Source: an uncultured Collinsella sp. (GTDB lineage: Bacteria > Actinomycetota > Coriobacteriia > Coriobacteriales > Coriobacteriaceae). From it: a stretch of DNA of 64,000 nt. The stretch is taken from the NCBI GenBank assembly GCA_902494565.1, contig CABUTN010000002.1:65118-129117 (forward strand), read 5' to 3'. A program made the position numbers and the translations under genes. Of the stretch, positions 6,976-15,571 are shown piece by piece; the first letter of the stretch is position 1, and every line of letters starts with the position of its first letter. Below the pieces are notes generated by a model. The model saw only the letters and a program-made list of their open reading frames with translations, was not told the DNA's origin and ran no database searches.

Positions 6976-7878
6976 ATGACCCTCCAGCAGCTTCGTTTCC
7001 TGATCGCCGTAGCAGAGTCCGGCTCAATCAATGCCGCAGCCCAGCGCCTCTATACCGCTCAGTCCAATATCTCCAACGCCGTCAAAAGCCTGGAACAGGA
7101 GCTCCACCTGGAGATCTTTACGCGCTCCAGCCGCGGCGTCACGCTCACCAACGACGGCACCGAGCTTTTGGGCTATGCGCGCCAGGTCGTAGAGCAGGCC
7201 GACATGCTCGAGGCGCGCTACGAGGACGGCGGCACCCCGCAAGCCCGCCTCGCCATCTCCGCCCAGCACTACGCCTTTTCGGTCGAGGCCTTTGTCAACG
7301 TGGTCGAGCGCTGCCGCGACAGCAAGTTCGAGTTCATCATGCGCGAGACCACCACATCGCAGATCATCGATGACGTCCGCGCATTTCGCAGCGATATCGG
7401 CATTCTGTATCTGGATGACTTTAACGCCCGCGTTCTGCAGAAGGCCTTCGCCGATGCCCGCGCAAGCTTCCATCCCCTCTTCGACGCGACGGTCCACGTC
7501 TTCGTTAGCGAGCGCCACCCGCTTGCCCGCCGCCCGCAGCTGTCCCTTGCCGACCTCACGCCCTATACGCGCTACAGCTTTGAGCAGGGAACCTCGAACT
7601 CCTTCTATTACGCCGAGGAACCTTTTAGCTATATCCCTTGCGATCGCAACATACGAATCTCGGACCGCGGAACACTTACTAACTTACTTATCACGTCGAA
7701 CGGCTACACCCTGTCGACCGGTGTCCTCTCCAATGAAATGCAATGGGGTATGGCATCGATCCCGTTAGCAGACGCCCCAACGATGCACGTAGGCTATATC
7801 ATGCACAACGAGCGCAAGCCCTCTTCCCTCTTGCAGCAATACCTCGACGAGCTCAACCGCATCATCCATGCCAACTAA
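6976..7878 (+). CDS. LysR-family transcriptional regulator
   Basis: 300 residues. The N-terminal winged helix-turn-helix reads MTLQQLRFLIAVAESGSINAAAQRL, then the recognition helix QSNISNAVKSLE and wing FTRSSRGVTLT. A periplasmic-binding-protein-like effector domain follows from about residue 90. The start at 6976 is eight bases from GAAAGGA; the in-frame ATG at 6967 overlaps that box. It is divergent from metY with a matching operator between them, so sulfur or methionine metabolism is its likely target, as for CysB/CmbR-type LysR proteins. The effector is unknown. Confidence 0.9.
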   Translation: MTLQQLRFLIAVAESGSINAAAQRLYTAQSNISNAVKSLEQELHLEIFTRSSRGVTLTNDGTELLGYARQVVEQADMLEARYEDGGTPQARLAISAQHYAFSVEAFVNVVERCRDSKFEFIMRETTTSQIIDDVRAFRSDIGILYLDDFNARVLQKAFADARASFHPLFDATVHVFVSERHPLARRPQLSLADLTPYTRYSFEQGTSNSFYYAEEPFSYIPCDRNIRISDRGTLTNLLITSNGYTLSTGVLSNEMQWGMASIPLADAPTMHVGYIMHNERKPSSLLQQYLDELNRIIHAN

Positions 7879-7977
7879 CCGTCGGAAGACGGGGTAGAAA
7901 TCGTAGATTGCTAGCCCCCGGCGGGCATGGCGCTACAATGGTCACTCACACGAAACGTACCCAACGAAAGGAAGCCC

Positions 7978-8463
7978 GTGAAGGTCATCATCTATACCGA
8001 CGGCTCGGCCCGATCAAATCCGGGACGCGGCGGCTACGGCGCCGTACTCAAATACACCAACCCCGCCGGCAAGACCTTCACCTCCGAGCTTTCACGCGGC
8101 TACGCCAAGACCACCAACAACCGCATGGAACTCATGGCGGTCATCGTGGCGCTCGAGGCGCTCAACCGCCCCTGCGAGGTCGAGGTCCATTCCGATTCAC
8201 AGTACGTCGTCAACGCTTTCAATAAACACTGGATCGACGGCTGGAAAAAGCGCGGGTGGAAAACTGCCAACAAGCAGCCCGTTAAGAACCGTGACCTGTG
8301 GGAGCGCCTGCTTGCCGCAAAGAGCAAGCATAAGGTGGAGTTCATCTGGGTTAAGGGCCACGCCGGCCACGAGCTCAACGAGCGCTGCGATGAGCTCGCC
8401 ACCACGGCGGCCGACGGATCCAACCTCGATATCGACACCGGCTTTAACGAGAGCGACCTGTAA
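7978..8463 (+). CDS. rnhA: Ribonuclease HI
   Basis: 161 residues, normal length. It cuts the RNA strand of RNA-DNA hybrids in the cytoplasm. The four catalytic acidic residues are in place: IYTDGSARSNPG (Asp), NRMELMAV (Glu), HSDSQYV (Asp), and ERCDELA (final Asp), with KGHAGH as the metal-site His loop. The start is the GTG at 7978, preceded by GAAAGGAA with a five-base spacer. The upstream ATG at 7927 adds unrelated residues. The C-terminal 20 residues are an acidic tail. A TACAAT at 7934 may be its -10 box. Confidence 0.93.
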   Translation: MKVIIYTDGSARSNPGRGGYGAVLKYTNPAGKTFTSELSRGYAKTTNNRMELMAVIVALEALNRPCEVEVHSDSQYVVNAFNKHWIDGWKKRGWKTANKQPVKNRDLWERLLAAKSKHKVEFIWVKGHAGHELNERCDELATTAADGSNLDIDTGFNESDL

Positions 8464-8536
8464 TAGCGTTTTCGCGCAGCTTTATATCCCCACGCGCTAC
8501 ACTCATCCTGTAGACCAAACAACGCAAGGGGGACGT

Positions 8537-9643
8537 ATGCTGCGCATCGCGACCATCGGCACATCCATGATTACCGACGACTTTATCCAGGTCGTCAACG
8601 CCAACGACCAAGCCGCGTTTGTGGGCACGCTCTCGCGCGATGCCGAGCGCGGCGCCGCCTTTACCGCCGAACACGGCGGCGAGCGTAACTTCACCGCACT
8701 TGACGAGCTTGCGTCCGCCGTCGACGTCGACGCCGTCTATATCGGCAGCCCTAACGCACTTCACTACGAGCAGGCCCTTGCCTGTATCGCCGGTGGCAAG
8801 CATGTCATCGTCGAGAAACCCTTCTGCGCCACCGAAGCGCAGGCGCTGGAAGTCTTCCGCGCTGCCGAGGCAGCAGGTGTCGTGGCCCTCGAGGCCATGC
8901 GCCCGCTCCATGACCCCGCTTTCCACGCCGTCGAGGACGCCCTGGGCGAGATTGCGCCCATTCGTCGCGCCTCACTGCGCTTTGGCAAGTATTCTTCGCG
9001 CTACAACGAGGTTCTCGCGGGGCGCGCCACCAATATCTTCGACTGCCACATGGCCTCGGGCTCCCTCATGGACATTGGCGTCTACACCGTCGAGCCCATG
9101 GTCGAAATCTTCGGCATGCCCTCCGGTCTTACGAGCATGACTACCCTGCTCGATCCCACCACGCGACAGCTCACGCACGGCCCCATCGACGGCTGCGGTT
9201 CCATCCTCGCCAGCTATGGCGGAGGCCGCATCTCCGTCGAGCTCGCGCACTCCAAAATTACGAATGACCTGCTGCCCTCGCAGATCGAAGGCGAGCGTGG
9301 CACTATCCAGATCGACCATCTGTCCACGCCCCGCAACGTCCGCATCGACTATCGCGGCGATGTCGTACGCGGCTCAGCGACCGAGGCACCGCGCGAACAG
9401 GGCGAGAACGGCCGCGTGCTCGACCTGCCCAAATCGAGCAACACTATGGAATACGAACTCACAGACTTTATCACCGCCATCGATGGCATCGATAACGTTA
9501 AGGAAGAGATTTGGGAGACCCCGGCGGGACGCCACGAGCTTGGCCACTACCGCGATGTCACGCTCGTCTCGCTGCGCATCATGGATGCCGTGCGCCAGCA
9601 GGCCGGCATAACCTTCCCGGCCGACGCAGGCAAGCAGGCATAG
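8537..9643 (+). CDS. Gfo/Idh/MocA family oxidoreductase (second copy)
   Basis: 368 residues from the ATG at 8537, which has AAGGGGGA upstream. Seen: IATIGTSMITDDF as a variant Rossmann start, VDAVYIGSPNALHYEQA, the family Lys motif VIVEKPF, LEAMRPLHDPAF, and SGSLMDIGVYTVEPM in the C-terminal domain. It probably acts on a sugar or polyol with NAD(P); the substrate is not known. The longer frame from 8291 overlaps rnhA and is not coding. It is followed two bases after its stop by the acylphosphatase gene, so the two are cotranscribed. Confidence 0.88.
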   Translation: MLRIATIGTSMITDDFIQVVNANDQAAFVGTLSRDAERGAAFTAEHGGERNFTALDELASAVDVDAVYIGSPNALHYEQALACIAGGKHVIVEKPFCATEAQALEVFRAAEAAGVVALEAMRPLHDPAFHAVEDALGEIAPIRRASLRFGKYSSRYNEVLAGRATNIFDCHMASGSLMDIGVYTVEPMVEIFGMPSGLTSMTTLLDPTTRQLTHGPIDGCGSILASYGGGRISVELAHSKITNDLLPSQIEGERGTIQIDHLSTPRNVRIDYRGDVVRGSATEAPREQGENGRVLDLPKSSNTMEYELTDFITAIDGIDNVKEEIWETPAGRHELGHYRDVTLVSLRIMDAVRQQAGITFPADAGKQA

Positions 9644-9645
9644 CG

Positions 9646-10056
9646 ATGGGTCTCTTCGATACGTTCTTCTCCAGCGTCACCGGCGGCAGTCGAGAACCCC
9701 AAAAACCATCAAACGTAGAGCTCGAGCTGCGCCGTAGGCTCACCGTGCTCGCAAGCGACGAGGCCACTCAAGACGCCCCGCAGCGCTATTTCCTGCGGTG
9801 GGAGGGACAGGTCCAGGGCGTCGGTTTCCGCTTCACCAACACCAACCTCGCGCAGGCACGCGCACTCACCGGCTGGGTGCGTAACATGGAAGACGGCTCA
9901 GTCGAGATGGAGATACAGGGAGCTCCGGCAAGCATCCTATCTCATCTCGAGGCGCTTCATGCCTCCTACGAGCGCATGGGAACGCGTTTTCGCCTCGTAG
10001 ACGCCCAGGTCCGAACCCCACTTGCCAATGAAGACGGTTTCAGTCCTCATTATTAG
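9646..10056 (+). CDS. Acylphosphatase-domain protein with N-terminal extension
   Basis: 136 residues. The C-terminal 90 residues are an acylphosphatase fold: GQVQGVGFRFTNTNLA carries the phosphate-binding loop with the catalytic Arg, and GWVRNMEDGSVEME carries the catalytic Asn. The family hydrolyses acyl phosphates such as 1,3-bisphosphoglycerate or acetyl phosphate. The first 45 residues (GLFDTFFSSVTGGS, then a charged helix) are not part of the usual 90-residue enzyme. The ATG overlaps the tail of the upstream gene region (TAGCGATG), so translation is probably coupled. Confidence 0.88.
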   Translation: MGLFDTFFSSVTGGSREPQKPSNVELELRRRLTVLASDEATQDAPQRYFLRWEGQVQGVGFRFTNTNLAQARALTGWVRNMEDGSVEMEIQGAPASILSHLEALHASYERMGTRFRLVDAQVRTPLANEDGFSPHY

Positions 10057-10117
10057 TATTGTGTGCTAAATACGGTATCATTTACCTACGACCGTTAATA
10101 GAAAAGAGGCGAGGCGC

Positions 10118-10498
10118 ATGGCGGTGCAAAGAAGGAATACCAGGCAGCGAAAGCTGGTTCTTGACGCCGTGCGCCAAAGCTATAACCATCCCACCGCCGA
10201 CGAAATCTACAACGTCGTGCGGACGCAGGATGACAAAATCAGCCGCGGTACGGTCTACCGCAATCTCAATCTCTTGGCCGACGCCGGCGAGATCCTCTCC
10301 ATCAAGACGCCGGGCGGCAGCCGCTTCGATCGCACCATCGAGCCGCATGCGCATATCATCTGCACCTCGTGCAGCCGCGTCATCGACGTACCGCTCCCCT
10401 TCGATGCCCAGCTCGACGCCAAGGCGTCCGAGCAAATCGGCTGGCACGTCACGTCGCACTACACCATCTTCGAGGGTCTCTGCCCCGACTGCCGGTAG
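10118..10498 (+). CDS. Fur-family metal/peroxide-responsive repressor
   Basis: 126 residues, slightly short for the family. The N-terminal winged helix includes RNTRQRKLVLDAV and the recognition region SRGTVYRNLNLLADAGEI. The dimerisation domain has the structural zinc cysteines in CTSC and CPDC and the His-rich sensor segment EPHAHIICTS. It could be a PerR, Fur or Zur type; the residues seen do not settle which. It stands alone, following the acylphosphatase gene, with TATCAT at about 10075 as a possible -10 box. Confidence 0.88.
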   Translation: MAVQRRNTRQRKLVLDAVRQSYNHPTADEIYNVVRTQDDKISRGTVYRNLNLLADAGEILSIKTPGGSRFDRTIEPHAHIICTSCSRVIDVPLPFDAQLDAKASEQIGWHVTSHYTIFEGLCPDCR

Positions 10499-10575
10499 AT
10501 GTTTGGGACATGCCTTAAAATCCACCTTTCCGCACTTTGCAGCAAAAAGTAGATTTCTAGACACGTCCCAGATAT

Positions 10576-11373
10576 CTACTCGGCGAGCAGACGACGTAGC
10601 TCTTCTTCGACCGTGCGCACGTAGCGGACGCGGTCGTTGATGCCGCGCATGGTGGGGTTGCAGCTCTCCATCAGATAGGGATGGCCCACGGCGTTGAGCA
10701 TGTCGCGATCGTTCTCATTGTCGCCAAACGCCATCATCTCATCGGGCGAAATCCCCAGGGCACGACCGTAATCGGCAAGCGCGGAGCCCTTGCCCGAACC
10801 GAAACCGATAAAGTCCGTCCATTCGGTTCCCGACGTCATCACATCGACACGGTCGCTAAAGAGGCGCTCGAAATACTCCAGGGCCGCCGGCTGCTCCACC
10901 TCGGGCGTCTGGAAGGCAATCTTAATGACGTCCTCGTCGATGTCCTCGGGACGATCGACCACCGCCACATCGCAGTGGACCTCATAGCGCAAATGGTCGA
11001 CGAACGCATCGTTGCCGCTCATGGTGTAGAGGTGCCCCTCACACGAAAGGGTCACGTCGGCATGGGGATACGCAACCACGGTATTCGCGATATCCATAGC
11101 AAGGCTACGCTCCATGGAACGCTTGACAACGGCACGCCCCTCGCTCATCACCAGGGCTCCGTTTTCGCATACATAGGCGAGCTCATCGGCCACCGGGGAA
11201 AACAGGTAGCGCAAGCTCGCATATTGACGGCCGCTCGCCGGCATAAACACGATACCGCGACGATGCAGCTCATCGATAAGTTCAAAGGCCTCGGAACGCG
11301 GCTCGCGCTCCCCCGGATGCAGCAACGTGCCGTCCAAATCGCATGCAATCAGCTTGATTCCCTCAAGACCCAT
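10576..11373 (-). CDS. Cof-type HAD-IIB sugar-phosphatase-like hydrolase
   Basis: 265 residues from the ATG at 11373, which has GGGGGAAAGC upstream. HAD motif I is ACDLDGTLLHPG with the nucleophile Asp, motif II is PASGRQY, and motif IV is AFGDNENDRDML. A type IIB cap lies between them. Such proteins dephosphorylate sugar phosphates, FMN or other small phosphates in the cytoplasm; specificity is not readable. It converges on the fur-like gene. Between them, GGGACATG near 10505 and its imperfect complement near 10560 may form a shared stem. Confidence 0.88.
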   Translation of the reverse strand: MGLEGIKLIACDLDGTLLHPGEREPRSEAFELIDELHRRGIVFMPASGRQYASLRYLFSPVADELAYVCENGALVMSEGRAVVKRSMERSLAMDIANTVVAYPHADVTLSCEGHLYTMSGNDAFVDHLRYEVHCDVAVVDRPEDIDEDVIKIAFQTPEVEQPAALEYFERLFSDRVDVMTSGTEWTDFIGFGSGKGSALADYGRALGISPDEMMAFGDNENDRDMLNAVGHPYLMESCNPTMRGINDRVRYVRTVEEELRRLLAE

Positions 11374-11456
11374 ATGCTTTCCCCCAAAGCACCTCATCAA
11401 CAGTAAGACGGACTTTGAATAGTTGCCTCTCAAAGTACGTCTTACTCATACGCACG

Positions 11457-12035
11457 TTAACCGCGCGCCTTCTTTACGATCGTAAAGTCGGGAGCCATAC
11501 TCACGACGACATCCGCCGCGCTCGATGCAAAGCGTCGGCTGGCATCGAGCTCGCGTGTGACCACCGAGAGCCGAACACCCTCGACACCCCGGAGTATGCG
11601 GCCCAAAACAGGCTGCACCGGCGTATACATGCGCACGGTATGCTCGTCCGAGTCGCCTTGGAAGAGCGGCGCATGCATGTTGCCAATCTCCCAGCACGCA
11701 TGCGCGAGTGCAATCGGATCCATGCGGTCGACTTCGACCAAATAAACCTCGGCGCTGCGCAGGCGCACGACAACCGCCACGGGCACCACGCCCGAACGGT
11801 CAATGGCGAGCACGTCGCCATCGGCAAGACGACCGCCGTCGGCAGTATCCAGCCGAACACCGATCGTGCGCCCCAGCTCCGTTACGCCCGCAAATGTGCG
11901 GGCATCGGCCTGGTCCCAATCGAGCAATAGCTCGTCAACTTCAAAGACGCCGCCCAACTTCCGGCGAAGCAGGAGTTCATAGGACGGATCGTTGAGATTT
12001 CCCAAGCATGTCGTCGAAACCAAGCGTTCAGGCAT
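11457..12035 (-). CDS. UreE-like nickel metallochaperone (orphan)
   Basis: 192 residues. The pattern fits the urease accessory UreE fold: an N-terminal beta domain ending in LADGDVLAIDRSG, then VEVDRMDPIALAHACWEIGNMHAPLF, which matches the UreE peptide-binding core with its metal-binding His (GN-x-H), then MYTPVQPVLGRILRGVEGV. There is no His-rich C-terminal tail. No urease structural or ureF/G/D genes are in the window. It starts three bases after the stop of the SlyD-type gene, and SlyD is a known nickel-binding chaperone in other bacteria, so a shared role in nickel handling is plausible. The family call is by pattern and is moderate. Confidence 0.65.
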   Translation of the reverse strand: MPERLVSTTCLGNLNDPSYELLLRRKLGGVFEVDELLLDWDQADARTFAGVTELGRTIGVRLDTADGGRLADGDVLAIDRSGVVPVAVVVRLRSAEVYLVEVDRMDPIALAHACWEIGNMHAPLFQGDSDEHTVRMYTPVQPVLGRILRGVEGVRLSVVTRELDASRRFASSAADVVVSMAPDFTIVKKARG

Positions 12036-12038
12036 ACT

Positions 12039-12467
12039 CTAGCCCTCGACCTCGACGAGCTCGATATCAAAGTTGAGGTCCTTGCCGGCCAACTCGTGGT
12101 TGGCGTCGAGCGTCACGGCCTCGGGCGTCACGTCGATGACAACGGCGGGGACGGGCATGCCGCTCGGCGTGGACAGGAAAAGCTTCATGCCCTTCTCGAT
12201 CTGCTCGATGTTGGGAACCTGTTCGGCCGGGAAGGTCAGGACCATCTCGGGATTGTGCTCGCCGTAGGCATCGGCAGCAGGAATGTGCACGGTCTTCTTC
12301 TCGCCCACCTGCATGTCGACAACAGCGGCGTCGAAGCCCTTGATCATCTGACCGGCGCCGCAGGTGAACTCCAGCGGCTCGCCGCGATCGTAGGAGCTAT
12401 CGAACTGCGTGCCGTCGTCGAGCGTGCCGCGATAATGGGTCTTGACCTTCTTGCCCTGGTTGGACAT
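12039..12467 (-). CDS. slyD: FKBP-type peptidyl-prolyl isomerase, SlyD-like
   Basis: 142 residues from the ATG at 12467 (GGAGG seven bases upstream). The FKBP half has VKTHYRGTLDDGTQFDSS and GAGQMIKGFDAAVVDMQVGEKK. The inserted IF chaperone domain follows with DAYGEHNPEMVLTFP, and the fold closes with DANHELAGKDLNFDIELVEV. This is the SlyD layout without the metal-binding His/Cys tail. It isomerises prolines and helps folding; in some bacteria SlyD supplies nickel to hydrogenase maturation. It is the first gene of a two-gene unit with the UreE-like protein. Confidence 0.9.
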   Translation of the reverse strand: MSNQGKKVKTHYRGTLDDGTQFDSSYDRGEPLEFTCGAGQMIKGFDAAVVDMQVGEKKTVHIPAADAYGEHNPEMVLTFPAEQVPNIEQIEKGMKLFLSTPSGMPVPAVVIDVTPEAVTLDANHELAGKDLNFDIELVEVEG

Positions 12468-12587
12468 GGTAACCTCCGTAATAAGGGCGGCGCACAACGC
12501 GGGCCGCCATGAACATATGGCGCTAACTATACCCTAGTCATACAATTCAATGACAGTTTGCAAAGAAACGCTGCATCCGGAGGAACC

Positions 12588-13601
12588 ATGGCATATCCCG
12601 TATTTGACCTACATTGCGACACCGCCGACCGCATCGGCTGGGCCACGCTAGATCTCGACCTGCGCTTTACCGCCGGCACCGACGGTTATTTCCCCGGCGA
12701 CGAAACGCATCCGCAAGATTTCGACCTCATCGAGGGCAACGCCTGCGCCATCTCGCTCGCAAAGATCGGCAACACGCCGTGGGCACAGTGCTTCGCCACG
12801 TTTGTCCCCGACGAGATTCCCACCGCCCACGCCGCGCGCTTCCAGGCGCAAATCATGGCGCATATGAGCGGCCAGGCAATGCTCAACCACGACCGCATGG
12901 TCAACGTACGCAGCGCCGCAGACATTCGCCCCGCGCTCAAGGACGGTAAGGTCGCTTGCATCCACACCATCGAAAACGCCACGTTCTTTGCCGAGGACCC
13001 CGCGCTGATCGAGGTGCTCAAGAGCTTGGGCGTGCTTATGTCGTCACTCAGCTGGAACGCGCAGGGGCCGCTCGCGAGCGGGCACGATACCCACGCCGGC
13101 CTCACCGCCGCCGGCATCGAGGCACTTACGCAGATGGAGCACGCCGGCATGGTACTCGACGTCTCCCACCTCAACGATGAGTGCTTTGACGAGGTTGTCG
13201 CCCACGCCACGCGCCCCTTCGTCGCCAGCCACTCCAACTCCCGTGCGGTTTGCGGCGTCAAGCGCAACCTTACCGACGACCAGTTCCGCACCATTCGCGA
13301 CATGGGCGGCATCGTCGGCCTCAACTACTGCAGCGAGTTCCTATCCAACGACGCAACCGACAAGACCGCCGCAGACGTCACCTTCGACCAGCTTGCGGCA
13401 CATATCGAGCACTGGCTCGACCTGGGCGGCGAGGACGCCATCGCGCTCGGCGGCGACTGGGACGGTGCCACGGTGCCCGCCTTCCTCTCCGATGCCAGCA
13501 AGATGCCCGAATTCCAGAACATGCTCTCCAAGCACTTTGGCAAGACCGTGATGCAGAAGCTCTGCAGCGACAACGCGCTTGCCTTCTTTGAGCGTTATTA
13601 A
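12588..13601 (+). CDS. Membrane dipeptidase family (M19) metallopeptidase
   Basis: 337 residues from the ATG at 12588 (CCGGAGGA upstream). The zinc site opens with FDLHCDT (H-x-D), the bridging Glu lies in IHTIENA, and later His residues are in DVSHLND and ASHSNSRAV. GGDWDGA near the C-terminus supplies the conserved Asp. These enzymes hydrolyse dipeptides, including D-residue-containing ones. There is no signal peptide, so it acts in the cytoplasm, probably finishing peptides taken up by transporters such as that at 34-40 kb. A hairpin follows at 13619-13652. Confidence 0.93.
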   Translation: MAYPVFDLHCDTADRIGWATLDLDLRFTAGTDGYFPGDETHPQDFDLIEGNACAISLAKIGNTPWAQCFATFVPDEIPTAHAARFQAQIMAHMSGQAMLNHDRMVNVRSAADIRPALKDGKVACIHTIENATFFAEDPALIEVLKSLGVLMSSLSWNAQGPLASGHDTHAGLTAAGIEALTQMEHAGMVLDVSHLNDECFDEVVAHATRPFVASHSNSRAVCGVKRNLTDDQFRTIRDMGGIVGLNYCSEFLSNDATDKTAADVTFDQLAAHIEHWLDLGGEDAIALGGDWDGATVPAFLSDASKMPEFQNMLSKHFGKTVMQKLCSDNALAFFERY

Positions 13602-13618
13602 TTTCACATCCCTTGAAC

Positions 13619-13652
13619 GGGCCGGCATGCCGAACGGTCGACATGCCGGCCC
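13619..13652 (+). terminator. Hairpin after the dipeptidase gene
   Basis: An 11-bp perfect stem, GGGCCGGCATG (13619-13629) with CATGCCGGCCC (13642-13652), and a 12-nt loop. There is no T tract, so it may only partly terminate. It argues against starting the next gene at the ATG at 13613, inside the same segment. Confidence 0.6.
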
Positions 13653-13675
13653 ATCCCCAATCTGAAGGACCGCTT

Positions 13676-14452
13676 TTGACGCAGCAATTTACGTTTTTCC
13701 TACCCCGACCGGATGGCACGTCCTTGCCCGTCGTCGTTACCAAAAAGCGCGTCAAGAACTTCAACCTACGCATCACATCGAGCGGCGAGGTCCACGCTAG
13801 CGCACCGATCGGCGCCAGCCGCGAGCGTATCGAAGCGTTTGTGAAGCGCAACAGCGCCTGGATTATCAGCCGACTTGCCCAGCGCGAGCAACGTCAGGCG
13901 ACGGCGAGAGAGCCGCTCAGTCCCTCGTCCATCATTGCGCTTTGGGGCAAGCCCATCAGGGTACAGGATGCACTCGATCACAACTTTGCATCACCCGCAC
14001 CGCGACCCAAACAGGCCACCTTCGCAAGTTTTATGGGTACCGACGAATCGGACGTAGGCCCACGGGCCAAGCGGCACGCAATCCTCGACGGTCTAACGTC
14101 CGATGAGCTCCAAGCCCACATCGACCAGCTTTATACGACCGAGGTCACCGCAGTGCTACGCGACATCGTGCACGCGTACGAAATCGCAATGGGCGTCACC
14201 GTGGCCCGCATTTCCGTACGCAGCATGAAAACGCGTTGGGGCTCATGCACACCTAAATCCGGCGCTATTCGCATCGCGCGCGAGCTCGCCGCCTACCCCG
14301 TCGAATGCCTCGACATGGTTGTCGCCCACGAGCTCGTCCACTTGCTCGAGCCAAGCCACAATCAGCGGTTTCACGCCCTGCTCGACACGTACTGCCCCAA
14401 CAATAGAGCGCTGTCGCAGCGGCTCAAGCAGCCACCCATAGAGACGTATTAG
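13676..14452 (+). CDS. YgjP/M48-type metal-dependent peptidase
   Basis: 258 residues. The C-terminal half carries VVAHELVHLLEPSHNQRFHALLD, the HExxH motif with a third His ligand, preceded by MKTRWGSCTPKSGAIRIARELA, the hallmark of the DUF45/YgjP family. The N-terminal half has KKRVKNFNLRI and the ASAPIGASRERIEAFV segment that binds the family's partner face. I place the start at TTG 13676, with GAAGGA upstream; the longer ATG start would run through the 13619-13652 hairpin. Cytoplasmic; substrate unknown. An insertion of about 50 residues (around residues 85-150) is longer than in the usual 230-residue members. Confidence 0.85.
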   Translation: MTQQFTFFLPRPDGTSLPVVVTKKRVKNFNLRITSSGEVHASAPIGASRERIEAFVKRNSAWIISRLAQREQRQATAREPLSPSSIIALWGKPIRVQDALDHNFASPAPRPKQATFASFMGTDESDVGPRAKRHAILDGLTSDELQAHIDQLYTTEVTAVLRDIVHAYEIAMGVTVARISVRSMKTRWGSCTPKSGAIRIARELAAYPVECLDMVVAHELVHLLEPSHNQRFHALLDTYCPNNRALSQRLKQPPIETY

Positions 14453-14458
14453 AACCGG

Positions 14459-14944
14459 TTAGCGCACACGCTCGATCTCGACGCCACAGCTTGCCAAGGG
14501 CAGGCCAACAGGAGCCCACGGCTTATCGAGCTTTATGCGCACACCAAGCAGCGAGGGATAGCGGCGCAGCAGCATCTGGGCCACACCCTCGGCTGCCGCC
14601 TCGATGAGTTTAAACGTATGCTCGCGCAGATAGCCGTCGACATCGTGGCACACCGAGCCATAGTCAATCGAGGCGTCCAGGTTATCGTGCTCCCCCGCCG
14701 CGCGCAGGTCGGCATAGAGCACCAGAGAAACGACGAACTTCTGACCCAGCGCGTTCTCCTCGGGATACACACCGTGGTTGGCAAAAACCTCAAGGCCGTC
14801 AATGACAATACGATCGGCATGGCGCAAATCGTCATAGCTCACGTGGGGCACCGCCGTTGCGGTGGATATTTCGCCCCTTCCACGGCGGGCGAGCTCGGCG
14901 CCTTCAGTCTTGGTTGCATTCTCGGGCAGTTTCTTGTTGCTCAT
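14459..14944 (-). CDS. folB: Dihydroneopterin aldolase
   Basis: 161 residues. From about residue 44 it is a normal FolB: RIVIDGLEVFANHGVYPEENALGQ with the catalytic-site Glu/His region, DASIDYGSVCHDV, LIEAAAEGVAQMLL and VRIKLDKPWAP. It converts 7,8-dihydroneopterin to 6-hydroxymethyl-dihydropterin in folate synthesis. The N-terminal 40 residues are a polar extension not usual in the 120-residue enzyme. The ATG at 14944 has GAAGGAG upstream. It is the last gene of folE-HD-folB. folP and folK are not in the window. Confidence 0.92.
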   Translation of the reverse strand: MSNKKLPENATKTEGAELARRGRGEISTATAVPHVSYDDLRHADRIVIDGLEVFANHGVYPEENALGQKFVVSLVLYADLRAAGEHDNLDASIDYGSVCHDVDGYLREHTFKLIEAAAEGVAQMLLRRYPSLLGVRIKLDKPWAPVGLPLASCGVEIERVR

Positions 14945-14987
14945 CGCGATCGTCTCCTTCGTTTAGAACCCCGACCGCGCAAACTAA

Positions 14988-15569
14988 CTACACGCGAATC
15001 GACAGGTTCTTTTTATCATCGCTCCAGTTGCAAGCATTGCGCGCGGGGCATGCAAAGCAGGCGCGAGACGCTTTGTCGGCTGCATAGAGCAAACGCTCAA
15101 GCGGTTGGCTGTTCACGCGCAGCTTGCGATGGCCCAGAATGGCCGTCTTAATGGCTGCAGCATCGGCCGGCTCAAACGCCACTTCATCGGGCATGCCGCC
15201 GAGAATCACATCAGCGACGCGCTCGCTTGCAACATCATGGGATATACCCGATTCGTACTGTTCATCTTTGCCGATATCGTGAAGAAGTGCCGTGGCGTAG
15301 ATGACCTCGCGGTCAAATTCGAGCTCTTCCTCGAGATTCTTGATCCACATAATGCGAGCGACATCGAGCAGATGGTCGATACCGTGGCGGCAGAAGATGC
15401 GCCCCGATTCCAACTGTGCAATGTTGCCCAGGTGCCGCCGGAACAGGCCGTTGGCACAAATGTAATCGATACGAGGCATGGCACCAAAAGGCGCTAGGCC
15501 CGAAGCCATAAAACCGCGACGCGGCGTTCCCTCATCGGTCTTCGATGCAAAGTCGTTAACGGCTCTCAT
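14988..15569 (-). CDS. HD-domain phosphohydrolase
   Basis: 193 residues. HD motif residues: FCRHGIDHLLDVARI (His), ATALLHDIGKDEQYE (HD pair) and the final Asp in LYAADKAS. The C-terminus has a cysteine cluster, CFACPARNACNW, that may bind a metal. Its place between folE and folB suggests hydrolysis of a pterin or nucleotide phosphate, for example removing phosphate from the FolE product, but this is inference from context. Its start lies three bases after the folE stop. Confidence 0.82.
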   Translation of the reverse strand: MRAVNDFASKTDEGTPRRGFMASGLAPFGAMPRIDYICANGLFRRHLGNIAQLESGRIFCRHGIDHLLDVARIMWIKNLEEELEFDREVIYATALLHDIGKDEQYESGISHDVASERVADVILGGMPDEVAFEPADAAAIKTAILGHRKLRVNSQPLERLLYAADKASRACFACPARNACNWSDDKKNLSIRV

Positions 15570-15571
15570 GG

